A DNA stretch of 18,524 nucleotides from Chelatococcus sp. GTDB taxonomy: Bacteria > Pseudomonadota > Alphaproteobacteria > Rhizobiales > Beijerinckiaceae. The notes beneath the pieces are model-generated. The model saw nothing but the letters and a program-made list of their open reading frames with translations. It did not search any database and was not told where the DNA came from. Numbering within the stretch: the stretch's first letter is position 1; each line of letters starts with the position of its first letter. A program made the translations under genes and the position numbers. This document shows positions 1-6,971 of the stretch, in pieces. The stretch is taken from NCBI GenBank assembly GCA_003248805.1, contig QFQY01000076.1:1-18524 (forward strand), given 5' to 3'.

Positions 1-78
1 CCAGAATAATCGACTCATGGATTTCACCTCTCCCATGAGCCGATTGAATCACAATATATCCGTTGAGTTTAGACCCTA
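1..78 (-). mobile_element. Terminal part of an IS5-family insertion sequence, running off the left edge
   Basis: Read on the minus strand, bases 18 to 1 begin an open frame, ATG then Ser-Arg-Leu-Phe-Trp. This matches the usual N-terminus (MSRLFW) of a common group of IS5-family transposases in alphaproteobacteria. A good ribosome binding site (GAGAGGTG) lies just upstream, and the stretch before it contains GATTCAATC, typical of these elements. The outer end of the element is probably near 72-78, where the regulator reading frame at 73-231 begins abruptly. An inverted repeat (CTCATGG 14-20, CCATGAG 33-39) lies in this leader. Only six transposase residues are visible, so the family call rests on that start plus the leader, and the exact boundary is inferred. 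Confidence 0.55.
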
Positions 79-231
79 GCGCGCGTATCGAAACGCACGA
101 TTAGTCACTTGGAGGCAGGTGACCGCATCCCTCATGAACGAACATTGCGGGACATTCAGGCCGCACTTGAAGCACTCGGCGTGGAATTCATCGTCGAGGG
201 CGGCGCCGGGACCGGAATTAGGGTTGTGTGA
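73..231 (+). pseudogene. 3' fragment of an XRE-family helix-turn-helix regulator, 5' end lost to an IS insertion
   Basis: The frame from 73 to the TGA at 229-231 encodes 52 residues. They contain the end of a helix-turn-helix (RVSKRTISHLEAGDR), then RTLRDIQAALEALGVEFI and a Gly-rich tail ending GTGIRVV. This is the typical C-terminus of the short (70-90 residue) XRE-type regulators of Hyphomicrobiales, whose tails read roughly IRAALEAAGVEFI plus a Gly-rich end. In-frame stops at 64-66 and 70-72 cut off the upstream half, exactly where the adjoining sequence looks like the end of an IS5-family element. The gene is therefore most likely split by the insertion, with its first half beyond the left edge of the window. 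No start codon or ribosome binding site precedes it. Confidence 0.7.
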
Positions 232-467
232 AAGCCGCGTCGCTAAAAAAATTGCTAGGAATTCTTGGCGCGGCTTCGATTATCAATCCGAGAGAACGCC
301 GATCCCTTTGGGCAACGGGTCACATTGGCCCTTTGCGGACGTTCGGAGCGTCCGCTCTCTGACAGTTGGGCTGAGCTACGAATGGCGGTGGTTCGAAACC
401 GACCTATTGCTGACGCTGCAGGGGCGCCCCCCCGAACGGCCACGATCAACCCCTGTAACCATCCGTG
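232..467. other. Non-coding stretch with a hairpin, downstream of the aco-like operon
   Basis: No convincing gene is seen in these 236 bases. The short frames that cross it lack ribosome binding sites and any recognisable motif. The stretch holds a perfect 7-bp hairpin at 335-355 and a run of seven C at 427-433. It separates the regulator fragment from the convergent 3' end of the E2 gene. Its vocabulary (GGACGTTCGGAGCGTCCGCT) resembles dispersed palindromic repeats in alphaproteobacterial intergenic DNA, but that is recollection and was not checked. Confidence 0.4.
335..355. repeat. Perfect inverted repeat / hairpin (7-bp stem, 7-nt loop)
   Basis: GCGGACG at 335-341 pairs exactly with CGTCCGC at 349-355 around the loop TTCGGAG. 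No T-run follows on either strand, so it is not a standard intrinsic terminator. It lies beyond the 3' end of the minus-strand aco-like operon and could be a REP-like dispersed palindrome or a transcript-end structure. Confidence 0.5.
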
Positions 468-1739
468 CTAGAAAGAAGCGCCGCTTCGCAGACACTGCAT
501 GACGAGTTGAGCCGTCAGCGACGGCGCTTCAACGTGCGGCATGTGGCCTGTATCATCAATTCCGTGGCACGCGACATGGCCGGGCAGCCCCCTCAAGTGC
601 ATCGGCGATATAATACGATCGGATCTCCCCCAGATAACTTTCAAGGGGCCGGTAAAGCGTTTCACATCGTTCTTGATGCTGAATGCCTGTGCGCCGTCCG
701 GAAACAGGTATTGCGCGACGGCGGCCTGAGGCTGGTCGAGGCCGAGCCGGCTGCGCTCCCGCAACACGGCCTGCGCGTAGCGTCTTGGTAGGCGCGAGGC
801 ATCAGCGACCAGGAGCTCCAGCCAAGGCGCCAGACTTTCAGGCACTCGCGCTGACAGAAAACCTTCGAGAAACCGGTCGTTGATCTCCACCCCGAGACCG
901 GCAGGTGCGATCAGGGTGAGCGAGCGAACGCGGATCGCGGGGTTCGCGGACAGCGCCGCAGCAACCGCACCGCCCAGCGAGTGGCCAACGAGATCGCATT
1001 CCTCGACGCCTGCCGCTTCGATCTGGCTGAGTACGGCGTCTGCAAGGGCATCCAGCGACGGCGAAGCCAGGGCCGCGGCACGGCCATGGCCTGGGAGTTC
1101 AGGTGTCAGCACCCGGCGCCCTTCGTCGAAATAGGGCTTGAGCGCGTTCCAGGCGGAGGCATTGGCGCCAAAACCATGGATAAGCACGAGCGGCACATTG
1201 GCGCGCACGCTCGTATTAGGGAGCCGCTGCGCTGGCGCGGGCCGCGCTGCTGCAGTTGAGGCGGCCGACACCGTGCGCGCCTCGAGCGCGCGTTCGACAT
1301 CGCGGCTTTTGATGCGTCCGCTGGGCCCTGTACCGACCAGGTGCGTGAGGCCGAGGCCGGCCTGGGCAGCGAGGCGTCGGGCAAGAGGCGAAATCTTGAT
1401 GCGCTGGCCGATTGCGGCTTCCAAAACATGAGCAGGCGGAACGCGGGCAGACGTCTCCGCCAGGTCGATTGGTTCCACCGCTCTCTCGATCGCACCAAGG
1501 CTGTCGGCAATCCGGCCGAGCACCGCGCCGATACCGACTTCGGCTCCCACCGGAGCCAGGATCTCGGCGAGAACACCGTCGCACCCAGCCTCGATCTCCG
1601 TCGCGGCCTTCGCGGTCTCGACGACGACGACGACGTCTCCCGCCTTGACCCGGTCGCCGAGGGCGGCCGCCCAGGAGACGACCGTCGCGCTTTCCATGTA
1701 CTCGCCGGCCCCGCCGGCCAGCGTGATATCATCTGGCAT
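468..1739 (-). CDS. acoC: Acetoin-dehydrogenase-type E2 (lipoyl domain, subunit-binding domain, alpha/beta hydrolase fold)
   Basis: A 423-residue acyltransferase subunit of a 2-oxoacid/acetoin dehydrogenase-like complex. Residues 1-80 form a lipoyl domain with the lipoylated lysine at K44 (ETAKA). Residues 115-152 form a peripheral subunit-binding domain (ISPLARRLA... GTGPSGRI...DVERAL). From about residue 182 there is an alpha/beta hydrolase fold with HGFGAN, the nucleophile elbow GHSLGG (S254) and a C-terminal DTGHMPH histidine. A hydrolase fold in place of the usual CAT acyltransferase domain is the hallmark of AcoC. I chose the ATG at 1737-1739 because GGAGGG precedes it and it lies 10 bp after the E1 beta stop. 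The longer frame to 2387 only overlaps E1 beta. The true substrate may be a hydroxyketone other than acetoin. Confidence 0.85.
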   Translation of the reverse strand: MPDDITLAGGAGEYMESATVVSWAAALGDRVKAGDVVVVVETAKAATEIEAGCDGVLAEILAPVGAEVGIGAVLGRIADSLGAIERAVEPIDLAETSARVPPAHVLEAAIGQRIKISPLARRLAAQAGLGLTHLVGTGPSGRIKSRDVERALEARTVSAASTAAARPAPAQRLPNTSVRANVPLVLIHGFGANASAWNALKPYFDEGRRVLTPELPGHGRAAALASPSLDALADAVLSQIEAAGVEECDLVGHSLGGAVAAALSANPAIRVRSLTLIAPAGLGVEINDRFLEGFLSARVPESLAPWLELLVADASRLPRRYAQAVLRERSRLGLDQPQAAVAQYLFPDGAQAFSIKNDVKRFTGPLKVIWGRSDRIISPMHLRGLPGHVACHGIDDTGHMPHVEAPSLTAQLVMQCLRSGASF

Positions 1740-1749
1740 CCTACCCTCC

Positions 1750-2724
1750 TCAGGCCAGAGCCCGGCGCGCCGCCGCCGCGATCTTTGCGGCGTCCGGCAG
1801 GACGGTGGTTTCGAGAGGCTCGGTGTAGGGGATCGGGATATCGTGCGTCGCAACGCGCTCGACCGGCGCGTCGAGCTCGTCGAAGCATGTTTCCATGATC
1901 GTCGCGCTGAGCTCGGCGGCATAACCGCAGAAGCGCCAACCCTCGTTGACCACCACGGCATGATGGGTCTTGGCGATGGAGGCGCGGATCGTGTCACGGT
2001 CCAGCGGGCGAAGCGTCCGCAGGTCGACGACCTCGGCCGAAACGCCCTCCTGCGACAACGCGTCGGCTGCCTTGAGGGCGTCCACCACCATCTTCGATGA
2101 GGCGATGATCGATACGTCGCTGCCTTCGCGAACGATGCGAGCCTTCCCGATCTCGACGATATGATCGCCGTCCGGCACCTCGTCGCGGCTGTTGTAGAGC
2201 AGCTTGTGCTCGAGAAAGACCACCGGGTGGTCGTCGCGGATCGCAGCCTTGAGCAAGCCCTTGGCATCTGCAGCCGTTGCGGGCGCCACCACCTTGATGC
2301 CGGGAATATGCGCGACGAGAGCGTCGAGGCTCTTGGAATGCTGGGCGCCAGCGCCGGCCCCGCCCCCCCCCTGGGTGCGCAGCACAAAAGGCATCGTGAC
2401 CTGACCGTTCCAGATATAGTTATAGATTGAGGCCTGGTTCATCAGCGCATCGACGCTGAGGGGCAGGAAATCGGCATACATGATCTCCAGGACCGGACGG
2501 GTCCCCGCCATCGCGGCCGTCACCGCCATCGCGGTCAGCGTCTGCTCGGAAATCGGCGTATCGCGCACCCGCTCCGGCCCGAACTCCTCCAGGAGATCCT
2601 TCGAGACCTTGAAGACGCCGCCATAGACGGCAATGTCCTCGCCCATCAGCCAGACGGTGGGGTCACGCTGCATTTCTTCGCGCAGCGCCGTACGCAGCGC
2701 CTCTGCATAACGCATCATCGCCAT
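1750..2724 (-). CDS. acoB: Acetoin/2-oxoacid dehydrogenase E1 component, beta subunit
   Basis: A 324-residue beta subunit of a thiamine-diphosphate-dependent E1. With the alpha subunit it decarboxylates or cleaves the oxo substrate and passes the acyl group to the lipoyl arm of E2. Seen in the sequence: the N-terminal pyrimidine-binding half with MGEDIAVYGG (27-36), and DTPISEQ (55-61), whose Glu60 is the expected cofactor-activating residue. A GGGGAGAGAQHS loop follows. The C-terminal transketolase domain contains VVDLRTLRPLD and ends with IPIPYTEPLE. Length fits the family (about 325-340). The start lies 2 bp after the E1 alpha stop, so translation is probably coupled. The annotation as acetoin type comes mainly from the AcoC-like E2 next door. 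A pyruvate or branched-chain-like substrate remains possible. Confidence 0.87.
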   Translation of the reverse strand: MAMMRYAEALRTALREEMQRDPTVWLMGEDIAVYGGVFKVSKDLLEEFGPERVRDTPISEQTLTAMAVTAAMAGTRPVLEIMYADFLPLSVDALMNQASIYNYIWNGQVTMPFVLRTQGGGGAGAGAQHSKSLDALVAHIPGIKVVAPATAADAKGLLKAAIRDDHPVVFLEHKLLYNSRDEVPDGDHIVEIGKARIVREGSDVSIIASSKMVVDALKAADALSQEGVSAEVVDLRTLRPLDRDTIRASIAKTHHAVVVNEGWRFCGYAAELSATIMETCFDELDAPVERVATHDIPIPYTEPLETTVLPDAAKIAAAARRALA

Positions 2725-2726
2725 GG

Positions 2727-3713
2727 TCAGGCTCCGGCAACGGTGTAGGGCGCGCTCGGCGCATGGTCGGCGAAGGTGGGCAGAGGATCGTCGAGGGCCT
2801 GCGTGACCGCCGCGTCGACCTCGGCGCGGGCATCGGCTGCGAGAGCATCGAGGCGCTCCACGGGAACGCTGTCGGCCAGCATCGCCCGGGCGATCACGAT
2901 CGGATCGCGCTCGCGCCAGGCGGCGAGGTCGTCGTCCTTCTGGTAACCACCGACATCGCTCGTCGAGAAGCCGACCATGCGATAGGTCTTGGCCTCGACG
3001 AGGGAAGGCCCTTCGCCTCGCCGTGCACGTTCGACGGCAGCGCCAACCGCACGATGAACGGCGATCACGTCATTGCCATCGACGATCTCGCTCGGCATGC
3101 CGTAGCCGACCGCACGGACCGAAAGATCCGGCACCGAGGATTGCGTCGAGTGATGCGCCGTCAGCCCGTATTGGTTATGCTCGAGCACGAAGACGACAGG
3201 CAGCTTCCACAGAGCGGCGATGTTCATCGATTCATGGCAGATGCCCGTCTGGGCAGCGCCGTCGCCGAAGACGCACATAGCGACGCGGTTGCCGCCATCG
3301 GCCTTGTTCTTCATTTGCAACGACACCGCGAAGCCTGTCGCAGCCGGAATGCCGCCGCCGACGATGGCGTTACCGCCCAGCAGGCCCTTCTTGGCATCCG
3401 CGATGAGCATGTGCCCGGCGCGGCCTGCGCAGGCCCCGGTGGAGCGGCCAAGGATTTCCGCGACGATCGGATGGAGCCCAACGCCCTTGCCGACATAGTG
3501 CGCATGGCCGCGATGGGTGCTGGTCAGGAGATCCTCGTCGTCGAGCATCGCGGTCGCACCGATGCCGACAGCCTCTTGGCCGTCACAACGATGGATCGGC
3601 CCCCGGGTCTTGCCAGCCTTGTGCAGTTCGCCGAGCCGCTCTTCGAGATGGCGCACAGCCACCATGCGCCGCAGCATCTCAAGCTGCTCCTCGACCGTCG
3701 GTGAGTTCTTCAT
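2727..3713 (-). CDS. acoA: Acetoin/2-oxoacid dehydrogenase E1 component, alpha subunit
   Basis: A 328-residue thiamine-diphosphate-binding E1 alpha subunit and first gene of the minus-strand operon. The cofactor motif starts at GDGAAQTG (150-157), followed by ALWKLPVVFVLEHNQYG, with N180 as the terminal Asn. The usual paired Asn is His-Asn here. The THRGHAHYVGKG segment (66-77), AGRAGHML (97-103) and GIPAATGFAV (121-130) are also family signatures. I take the ATG at 3711-3713: the residues after it align with the normal N-terminal helix (EEQLEMLRRMVAVRHLE), and GGGGAG lies upstream, though at a long 12-nt spacing. The frame stays open to 3818, but that 35-residue extension is Arg/Cys-rich and unlike the family. 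E1 alpha, E1 beta and E2 are present. No dihydrolipoamide dehydrogenase is seen in the window. Confidence 0.87.
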   Translation of the reverse strand: MKNSPTVEEQLEMLRRMVAVRHLEERLGELHKAGKTRGPIHRCDGQEAVGIGATAMLDDEDLLTSTHRGHAHYVGKGVGLHPIVAEILGRSTGACAGRAGHMLIADAKKGLLGGNAIVGGGIPAATGFAVSLQMKNKADGGNRVAMCVFGDGAAQTGICHESMNIAALWKLPVVFVLEHNQYGLTAHHSTQSSVPDLSVRAVGYGMPSEIVDGNDVIAVHRAVGAAVERARRGEGPSLVEAKTYRMVGFSTSDVGGYQKDDDLAAWRERDPIVIARAMLADSVPVERLDALAADARAEVDAAVTQALDDPLPTFADHAPSAPYTVAGA

Positions 3714-3828
3714 CGTTTCTGCCGTCTCCCCGCACCTGGCCCTCGTCCCGCCGTGCTGCGGGCGGGCGCATGAAAGGTTGCGCCTTTCACCTCGATCGAC
3801 CCTAGCGCAGTCCATCACGTGGCGCTAT

Positions 3829-3850
3829 AAGTGTCTACACAAGATAATGC
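3829..3850. promoter_or_regulatory. Candidate operator in the divergent aco-like / NIPSNAP promoter region
   Basis: The 239-bp divergent region 3714-3952 contains AAGTGTCTACACAAG at 3829-3843, with the small inverted repeat GTGT-CT-ACAC at 3831-3840. GTCTAC fits the loose GntR half-site pattern (GT...AC). The same AAGTG-pyrimidine-CT...ACA order recurs at 9654-9665, before the other plus-strand operon. This suggests a shared regulator, most simply the GntR protein encoded at 8652. No clear -35/-10 pair was found for either direction. Inference from motif resemblance only. Confidence 0.3.
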
Positions 3851-3952
3851 AGTCTTGCAGCAAGGCGACAACACTTCCCGCGACGACGCTCGCGCAGCGA
3901 CGGCGCAGGCGAGGGGCGGACGGTCTTGCGTCGGAATCTGAGGGGAAGAACG

Positions 3953-4276
3953 ATGATCTTCGACCACCGCGTCTATACGGCCCGGCCGAACCGGCTGAAC
4001 GACTTCCTGAAGCTCTACGAGGATGTCGGGTTGCCGATGCAGCGGCGGTATCTCGGCGAGCCCTTCGGCTTCTTCCAGACTCATATCGGCGAGCTCGGCC
4101 GCGTCGTGCATCTGTGGAAATACGAGAGCCTTGCCGACCGTGAGGCGCGTCGCGACGCGATGGAGGCGGATCCCGCCTGGCAGGCCTATCGCCGGCAGGT
4201 CATCGAGGCGGATCCGCTCGCCGACATGCGCAATCAGATCCTGAAGCCGGTTTCGTTCTTCAACCCCAAGGGCTGA
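3953..4276 (+). CDS. NIPSNAP family protein
   Basis: A 107-residue small ferredoxin-like-fold protein of the NIPSNAP (DABB-like) family. Signatures seen: the N-terminal strand IFDHRVYTARPNRLNDFLKLY (2-22), IGELGRVVHLWKYESLADREARR (45-67), then DPAWQAY and the closing LKPVSFF (98-103). The bacterial function is not defined. Members often sit in catabolic operons and may bind or transform small aromatic or carbonyl compounds. I chose the ATG at 3953 because AGGGGAAGA lies at good spacing upstream and it starts directly at the first strand. An in-frame ATG at 3926 would add nine Arg-rich residues. It is the first gene of the plus-strand operon that runs to 7724. Confidence 0.85.
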   Translation: MIFDHRVYTARPNRLNDFLKLYEDVGLPMQRRYLGEPFGFFQTHIGELGRVVHLWKYESLADREARRDAMEADPAWQAYRRQVIEADPLADMRNQILKPVSFFNPKG

Positions 4277-4296
4277 GCCGGAAGCGACGTCAGCCG

Positions 4297-5184
4297 ATGA
4301 AACTCGACTTTCTCGTCGACGATGTCCACCTGCGGATCAGCTGCGATACGGCCCGGGCGCCACGGACGCTGGCGGCGCTTGCCGCGACGCTGCCCACAGC
4401 GCTTCAGCTCCATACGCCGAAGATCGCCGGCCAGCACATCTACTGGCATGCCCCCGTCGTCGAGCACGCCGAGGGCGGCGTCAATGTCATGGAGGCCCAG
4501 CCAGGCGCCTTCCTGTACTGGCCGGCACGGCAGTTCCTGGAGCTGATCTTCGCGCCGCTCCAGGCCGAGACGGCGGAAGTCACGCTGCTGGGCCATATCG
4601 AGGGCGGACTCGCGGAGTTGCAGGCGCTGGGCCTGAGGCTGCGGGAGCTTCATGGGCGCAAGCTTTTCTCGGGCCGCCTGTCGCGTGCCGATGGGGCGGG
4701 AGCCCCCGCGCTGCCGCCGTCACCGGTTCCAGCCGAGATCATTGCGCTTAGGTGCAGGCTCTGGGAGCAATGCCCGGACGACATCGCGCCGATGGTCGCT
4801 TCGCGTGCGACCATGCATCCGGCGGGGCCCCTGTTCCTGGCAGAATCCGAAGCCCGCATCCTGCACGAGCTGCTGTGGTGGGTGCGCAGTGGATTGGCGA
4901 GCGAAGACCCGGTCGTCTCCCGACGCCTTGCTGCACTGGCGTGCAACAAGGCCGGCACGCGGCTGCGCGACTTCTGCCATCTCGGCGAAAGCGCGGCTGC
5001 CGTCTTCGCGCTCGAAACCGCCTTCAGTCGGGAGGATATCCCGATGGCGGCGCTGACCGACGAGGCCATTCTTTGCGCCGGCCGGCTGGCTGCCTGGCTC
5101 GACCTCAGCATCCCGTGGACGCCGGTCAATGAGGCGATGGTCGCCGCTCTCGACGAGCCCTCGTCCCGGACGGTTGCGCCATGA
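4297..5184 (+). CDS. DUF3830-like (cyclophilin-like) protein with an unknown C-terminal helical domain
   Basis: A 295-residue protein in two parts. Residues 1-125 resemble DUF3830, a cyclophilin-like family: Ala-rich helix APRTLAALAATLP, then H39, IAGQHIYWHAP, PGAFLYWP (69-76), a Leu-rich strand and a Gly-rich close (GHIEGGLAELQALGLRLREL). A Pro/Ala linker (about 126-145) leads to a mostly helical domain (146-295) with paired Trp (ELLWWVRSG) and several Cys (about 205-250). I do not recognise this domain, and DUF3830 proteins are usually only about 130-160 residues. The stop overlaps the hydrolase start by 4 bp (ATGA), implying translational coupling. The ribosome binding site is weak (GGAAG, distant). 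DUF3830 members are often near amidohydrolase or peptide-transport genes, which fits the setting. The fold call is moderate and the function unknown. Confidence 0.6.
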   Translation: MKLDFLVDDVHLRISCDTARAPRTLAALAATLPTALQLHTPKIAGQHIYWHAPVVEHAEGGVNVMEAQPGAFLYWPARQFLELIFAPLQAETAEVTLLGHIEGGLAELQALGLRLRELHGRKLFSGRLSRADGAGAPALPPSPVPAEIIALRCRLWEQCPDDIAPMVASRATMHPAGPLFLAESEARILHELLWWVRSGLASEDPVVSRRLAALACNKAGTRLRDFCHLGESAAAVFALETAFSREDIPMAALTDEAILCAGRLAAWLDLSIPWTPVNEAMVAALDEPSSRTVAP

Positions 5185-6011
5185 CGACCGGCCACGCTCG
5201 CCTCCCCGACGGCGGGGAACTCGCCTATGTCGTTCGGGGCGAGGGACCTCCGCTCATCCTGATCTCGGGGCTCGGTGGGCTCGCCTCGTTCTGGAACGAC
5301 TTCGCGACGGTCTGTTCAGCCTGTTTCAAGGTGGTGACCTACGACCATCGCGGCGTCGGGCGCTCATCGGCGCTCGACGGCCCAACCAGCATCGCGGAAA
5401 TGCGAAACGACCTGATCGGCCTGCTCGATCATCTCGGAATCGAGACCGCTGCGGTGCTCGGCCATTCGACCGGCGGTGCGATCGCCCAAAGCCTGGCCAT
5501 CGCCCGCCCGCAGCGGGTTTCGCGGCTCGTGCTGTCGGCAACGTTCGCTCGGCCCTGCGCATATATGCGCCGCCTCTTTGCGGGGCGGATCGAGCTGCTC
5601 GAACAGCTCGGTATCAACGCCTATCGCCGCCATGCGGCCACCATGCTGAACGCTCCCTACTGGCTCGCAGCCAATGACGGGACGGTCGAGGCGGAGCTGG
5701 CGGCCGCTGCGGCGCGTTCAAGGCCCGGAGATGCCGCAACGGTGCGTGAGCGCATGTTCGCCGTGCTCGGCCATGACACTCAGGCGTTTCTGCCGAGGAT
5801 TGCCTGCCCGACGCGCGTCGTGGTCGCGGCTGACGACATCGTCACGCCCGCCTATCTCTCGCTGCGCCTGGCCGAAGGCATTCCGCAGGCGCAACTCGTC
5901 ACACTGGAGCGCGGCGGCCATTACGCCATGCGGGCGGAGCCTGCCGCCTATCGCGATGCGGTGCTGGACTTTCTGCGCGGCGGGCCTTCCGCCACCGAAA
6001 CGGGGATATGA
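5181..6011 (+). CDS. Alpha/beta-fold hydrolase
   Basis: A 276-residue alpha/beta hydrolase of the esterase / C-C hydrolase / lactonase type. The oxyanion strand is PLILISGLGG (24-33) and the DHRGVGRS turn lies at 55-62. The nucleophile elbow GHSTGG puts the catalytic Ser at 96, with an acid at D218 or D219 (VVVAADDIVTP) and His at 247 (RGGHYAMR). The cap domain between them (about 122-200) holds MRRLF and the NAPYWLA segment. It lacks a signal peptide, so it is cytoplasmic. The start overlaps the DUF3830-like stop by 4 bp and its own stop overlaps the next gene by 4 bp, so the three genes are tightly coupled. The family is sure. The substrate is open: ester, lactone or beta-diketone are all possible. 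Confidence 0.85.
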   Translation: MTTGHARLPDGGELAYVVRGEGPPLILISGLGGLASFWNDFATVCSACFKVVTYDHRGVGRSSALDGPTSIAEMRNDLIGLLDHLGIETAAVLGHSTGGAIAQSLAIARPQRVSRLVLSATFARPCAYMRRLFAGRIELLEQLGINAYRRHAATMLNAPYWLAANDGTVEAELAAAAARSRPGDAATVRERMFAVLGHDTQAFLPRIACPTRVVVAADDIVTPAYLSLRLAEGIPQAQLVTLERGGHYAMRAEPAAYRDAVLDFLRGGPSATETGI

Positions 6012-6949
6012 ACATGACCATGAGCGCGGTGCGCGGGCCGATCGGCGTCGTCGGCCTCGGCACCATCGGCCAACGCTGGGCTGCGAGCTTCGCCCATCAT
6101 GGCTACGAGGTATCCTGCTACGATCCCGATCCAGCACGGTGGGAGGCGTTCCAGGCTCTTCATCCGAGTCTGGCCGATGACCTGGAACGCCTCGCGCCGG
6201 CGAAGCAGACCCAAGGCCAAATCCGCTTCTCGGGCGATGTTGCCGAGGCGCTGGCTGGTGTCGGCTTCGTCCAGGAATCGGGGCCGGAGCGCCTCGATCT
6301 CAAGCAGGAGCTGCTGGCTGCGATCGAGCGGCATATCGGCGACGAGGTGGTGATCGCCTCTTCATCATCGGCGCTGCTGGTATCCGAGATGCAAGCGAAA
6401 TGCGCGCGTCCGCAGCGCATTGTGCTCGCCCACCCGTTCAACCCGGTCCACCTCATGCCTCTGGTTGAGATCGTCGGCGGCAAGGACACCGCGCCCGAGG
6501 TCGTCGAGACGACGCGCGCTTTCTACGAGGCGCTGGGCAAGAAGCCCGCCGTGTTGCGCAAGGAAGTGACGGGCCATCTCGCCCTGCGTCTGATGGGTGC
6601 GATGTGGCGCGAGGCGATCGCCCTTGTCGAAGATGGCGTTGCCAGCGCCGAGGACGTCGATCGCGCCTTCTGCTATGGCCCCGGCCCGAAATGGACGCTG
6701 CAGGGCTCCTTCATCTCGAACCATCTCAACGCCGAGGGCATCGAGTCCTTCCTGACCAAATACGGCAAGACCTATCAGGACATCTGGGACGATCTCGGCG
6801 ATGCGACACTTGACCAGCCGACGATCGCGCGCGTCTCGCGGGAAGTCCGCGCCGCGATCGGCACGCGCAGCGATGCAGAGCTGCGTGACCAACGCGATGC
6901 CGGCCTCGTCGATCTGCTGCGCGTGATGACGCAGCGCGCCGCCCTTTGA
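6008..6949 (+). CDS. 3-hydroxyacyl-CoA dehydrogenase family protein, carnitine 3-dehydrogenase-like
   Basis: A 313-residue NAD-dependent dehydrogenase. The Rossmann motif GLGTIG is at 16-21 and an acidic end of strand 2 lies at D39/D41. SSSSALLVSEM (118-128) and HPFNPVHLMPLVEIVGG carry catalytic His142 and Glu154. The C-terminal half has GHLALRLMGAMWREAIALVEDGVAS and then a YGPGPKWTLQG segment, which resembles L-carnitine dehydrogenases more than 3-hydroxybutyryl-CoA dehydrogenases. The position that holds the conserved Asn in PGFIxNR of acyl-CoA enzymes appears to be Leu here. The substrate is therefore probably a 3-hydroxy acid or amine rather than a CoA ester. It starts with a 4-bp overlap with the hydrolase. 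A further ATG at 6014 is possible. The family is firm, the substrate inferred. Confidence 0.8.
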   Translation: MNMTMSAVRGPIGVVGLGTIGQRWAASFAHHGYEVSCYDPDPARWEAFQALHPSLADDLERLAPAKQTQGQIRFSGDVAEALAGVGFVQESGPERLDLKQELLAAIERHIGDEVVIASSSSALLVSEMQAKCARPQRIVLAHPFNPVHLMPLVEIVGGKDTAPEVVETTRAFYEALGKKPAVLRKEVTGHLALRLMGAMWREAIALVEDGVASAEDVDRAFCYGPGPKWTLQGSFISNHLNAEGIESFLTKYGKTYQDIWDDLGDATLDQPTIARVSREVRAAIGTRSDAELRDQRDAGLVDLLRVMTQRAAL

Positions 6950-6971
6950 CAACCCGAACTGGAGCGCCGGC

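Noticed and set aside
119..502. 127-codon plus-strand frame near the left edge
   Set aside because: It is out of frame with the recognisable XRE tail it overlaps and has no family features.
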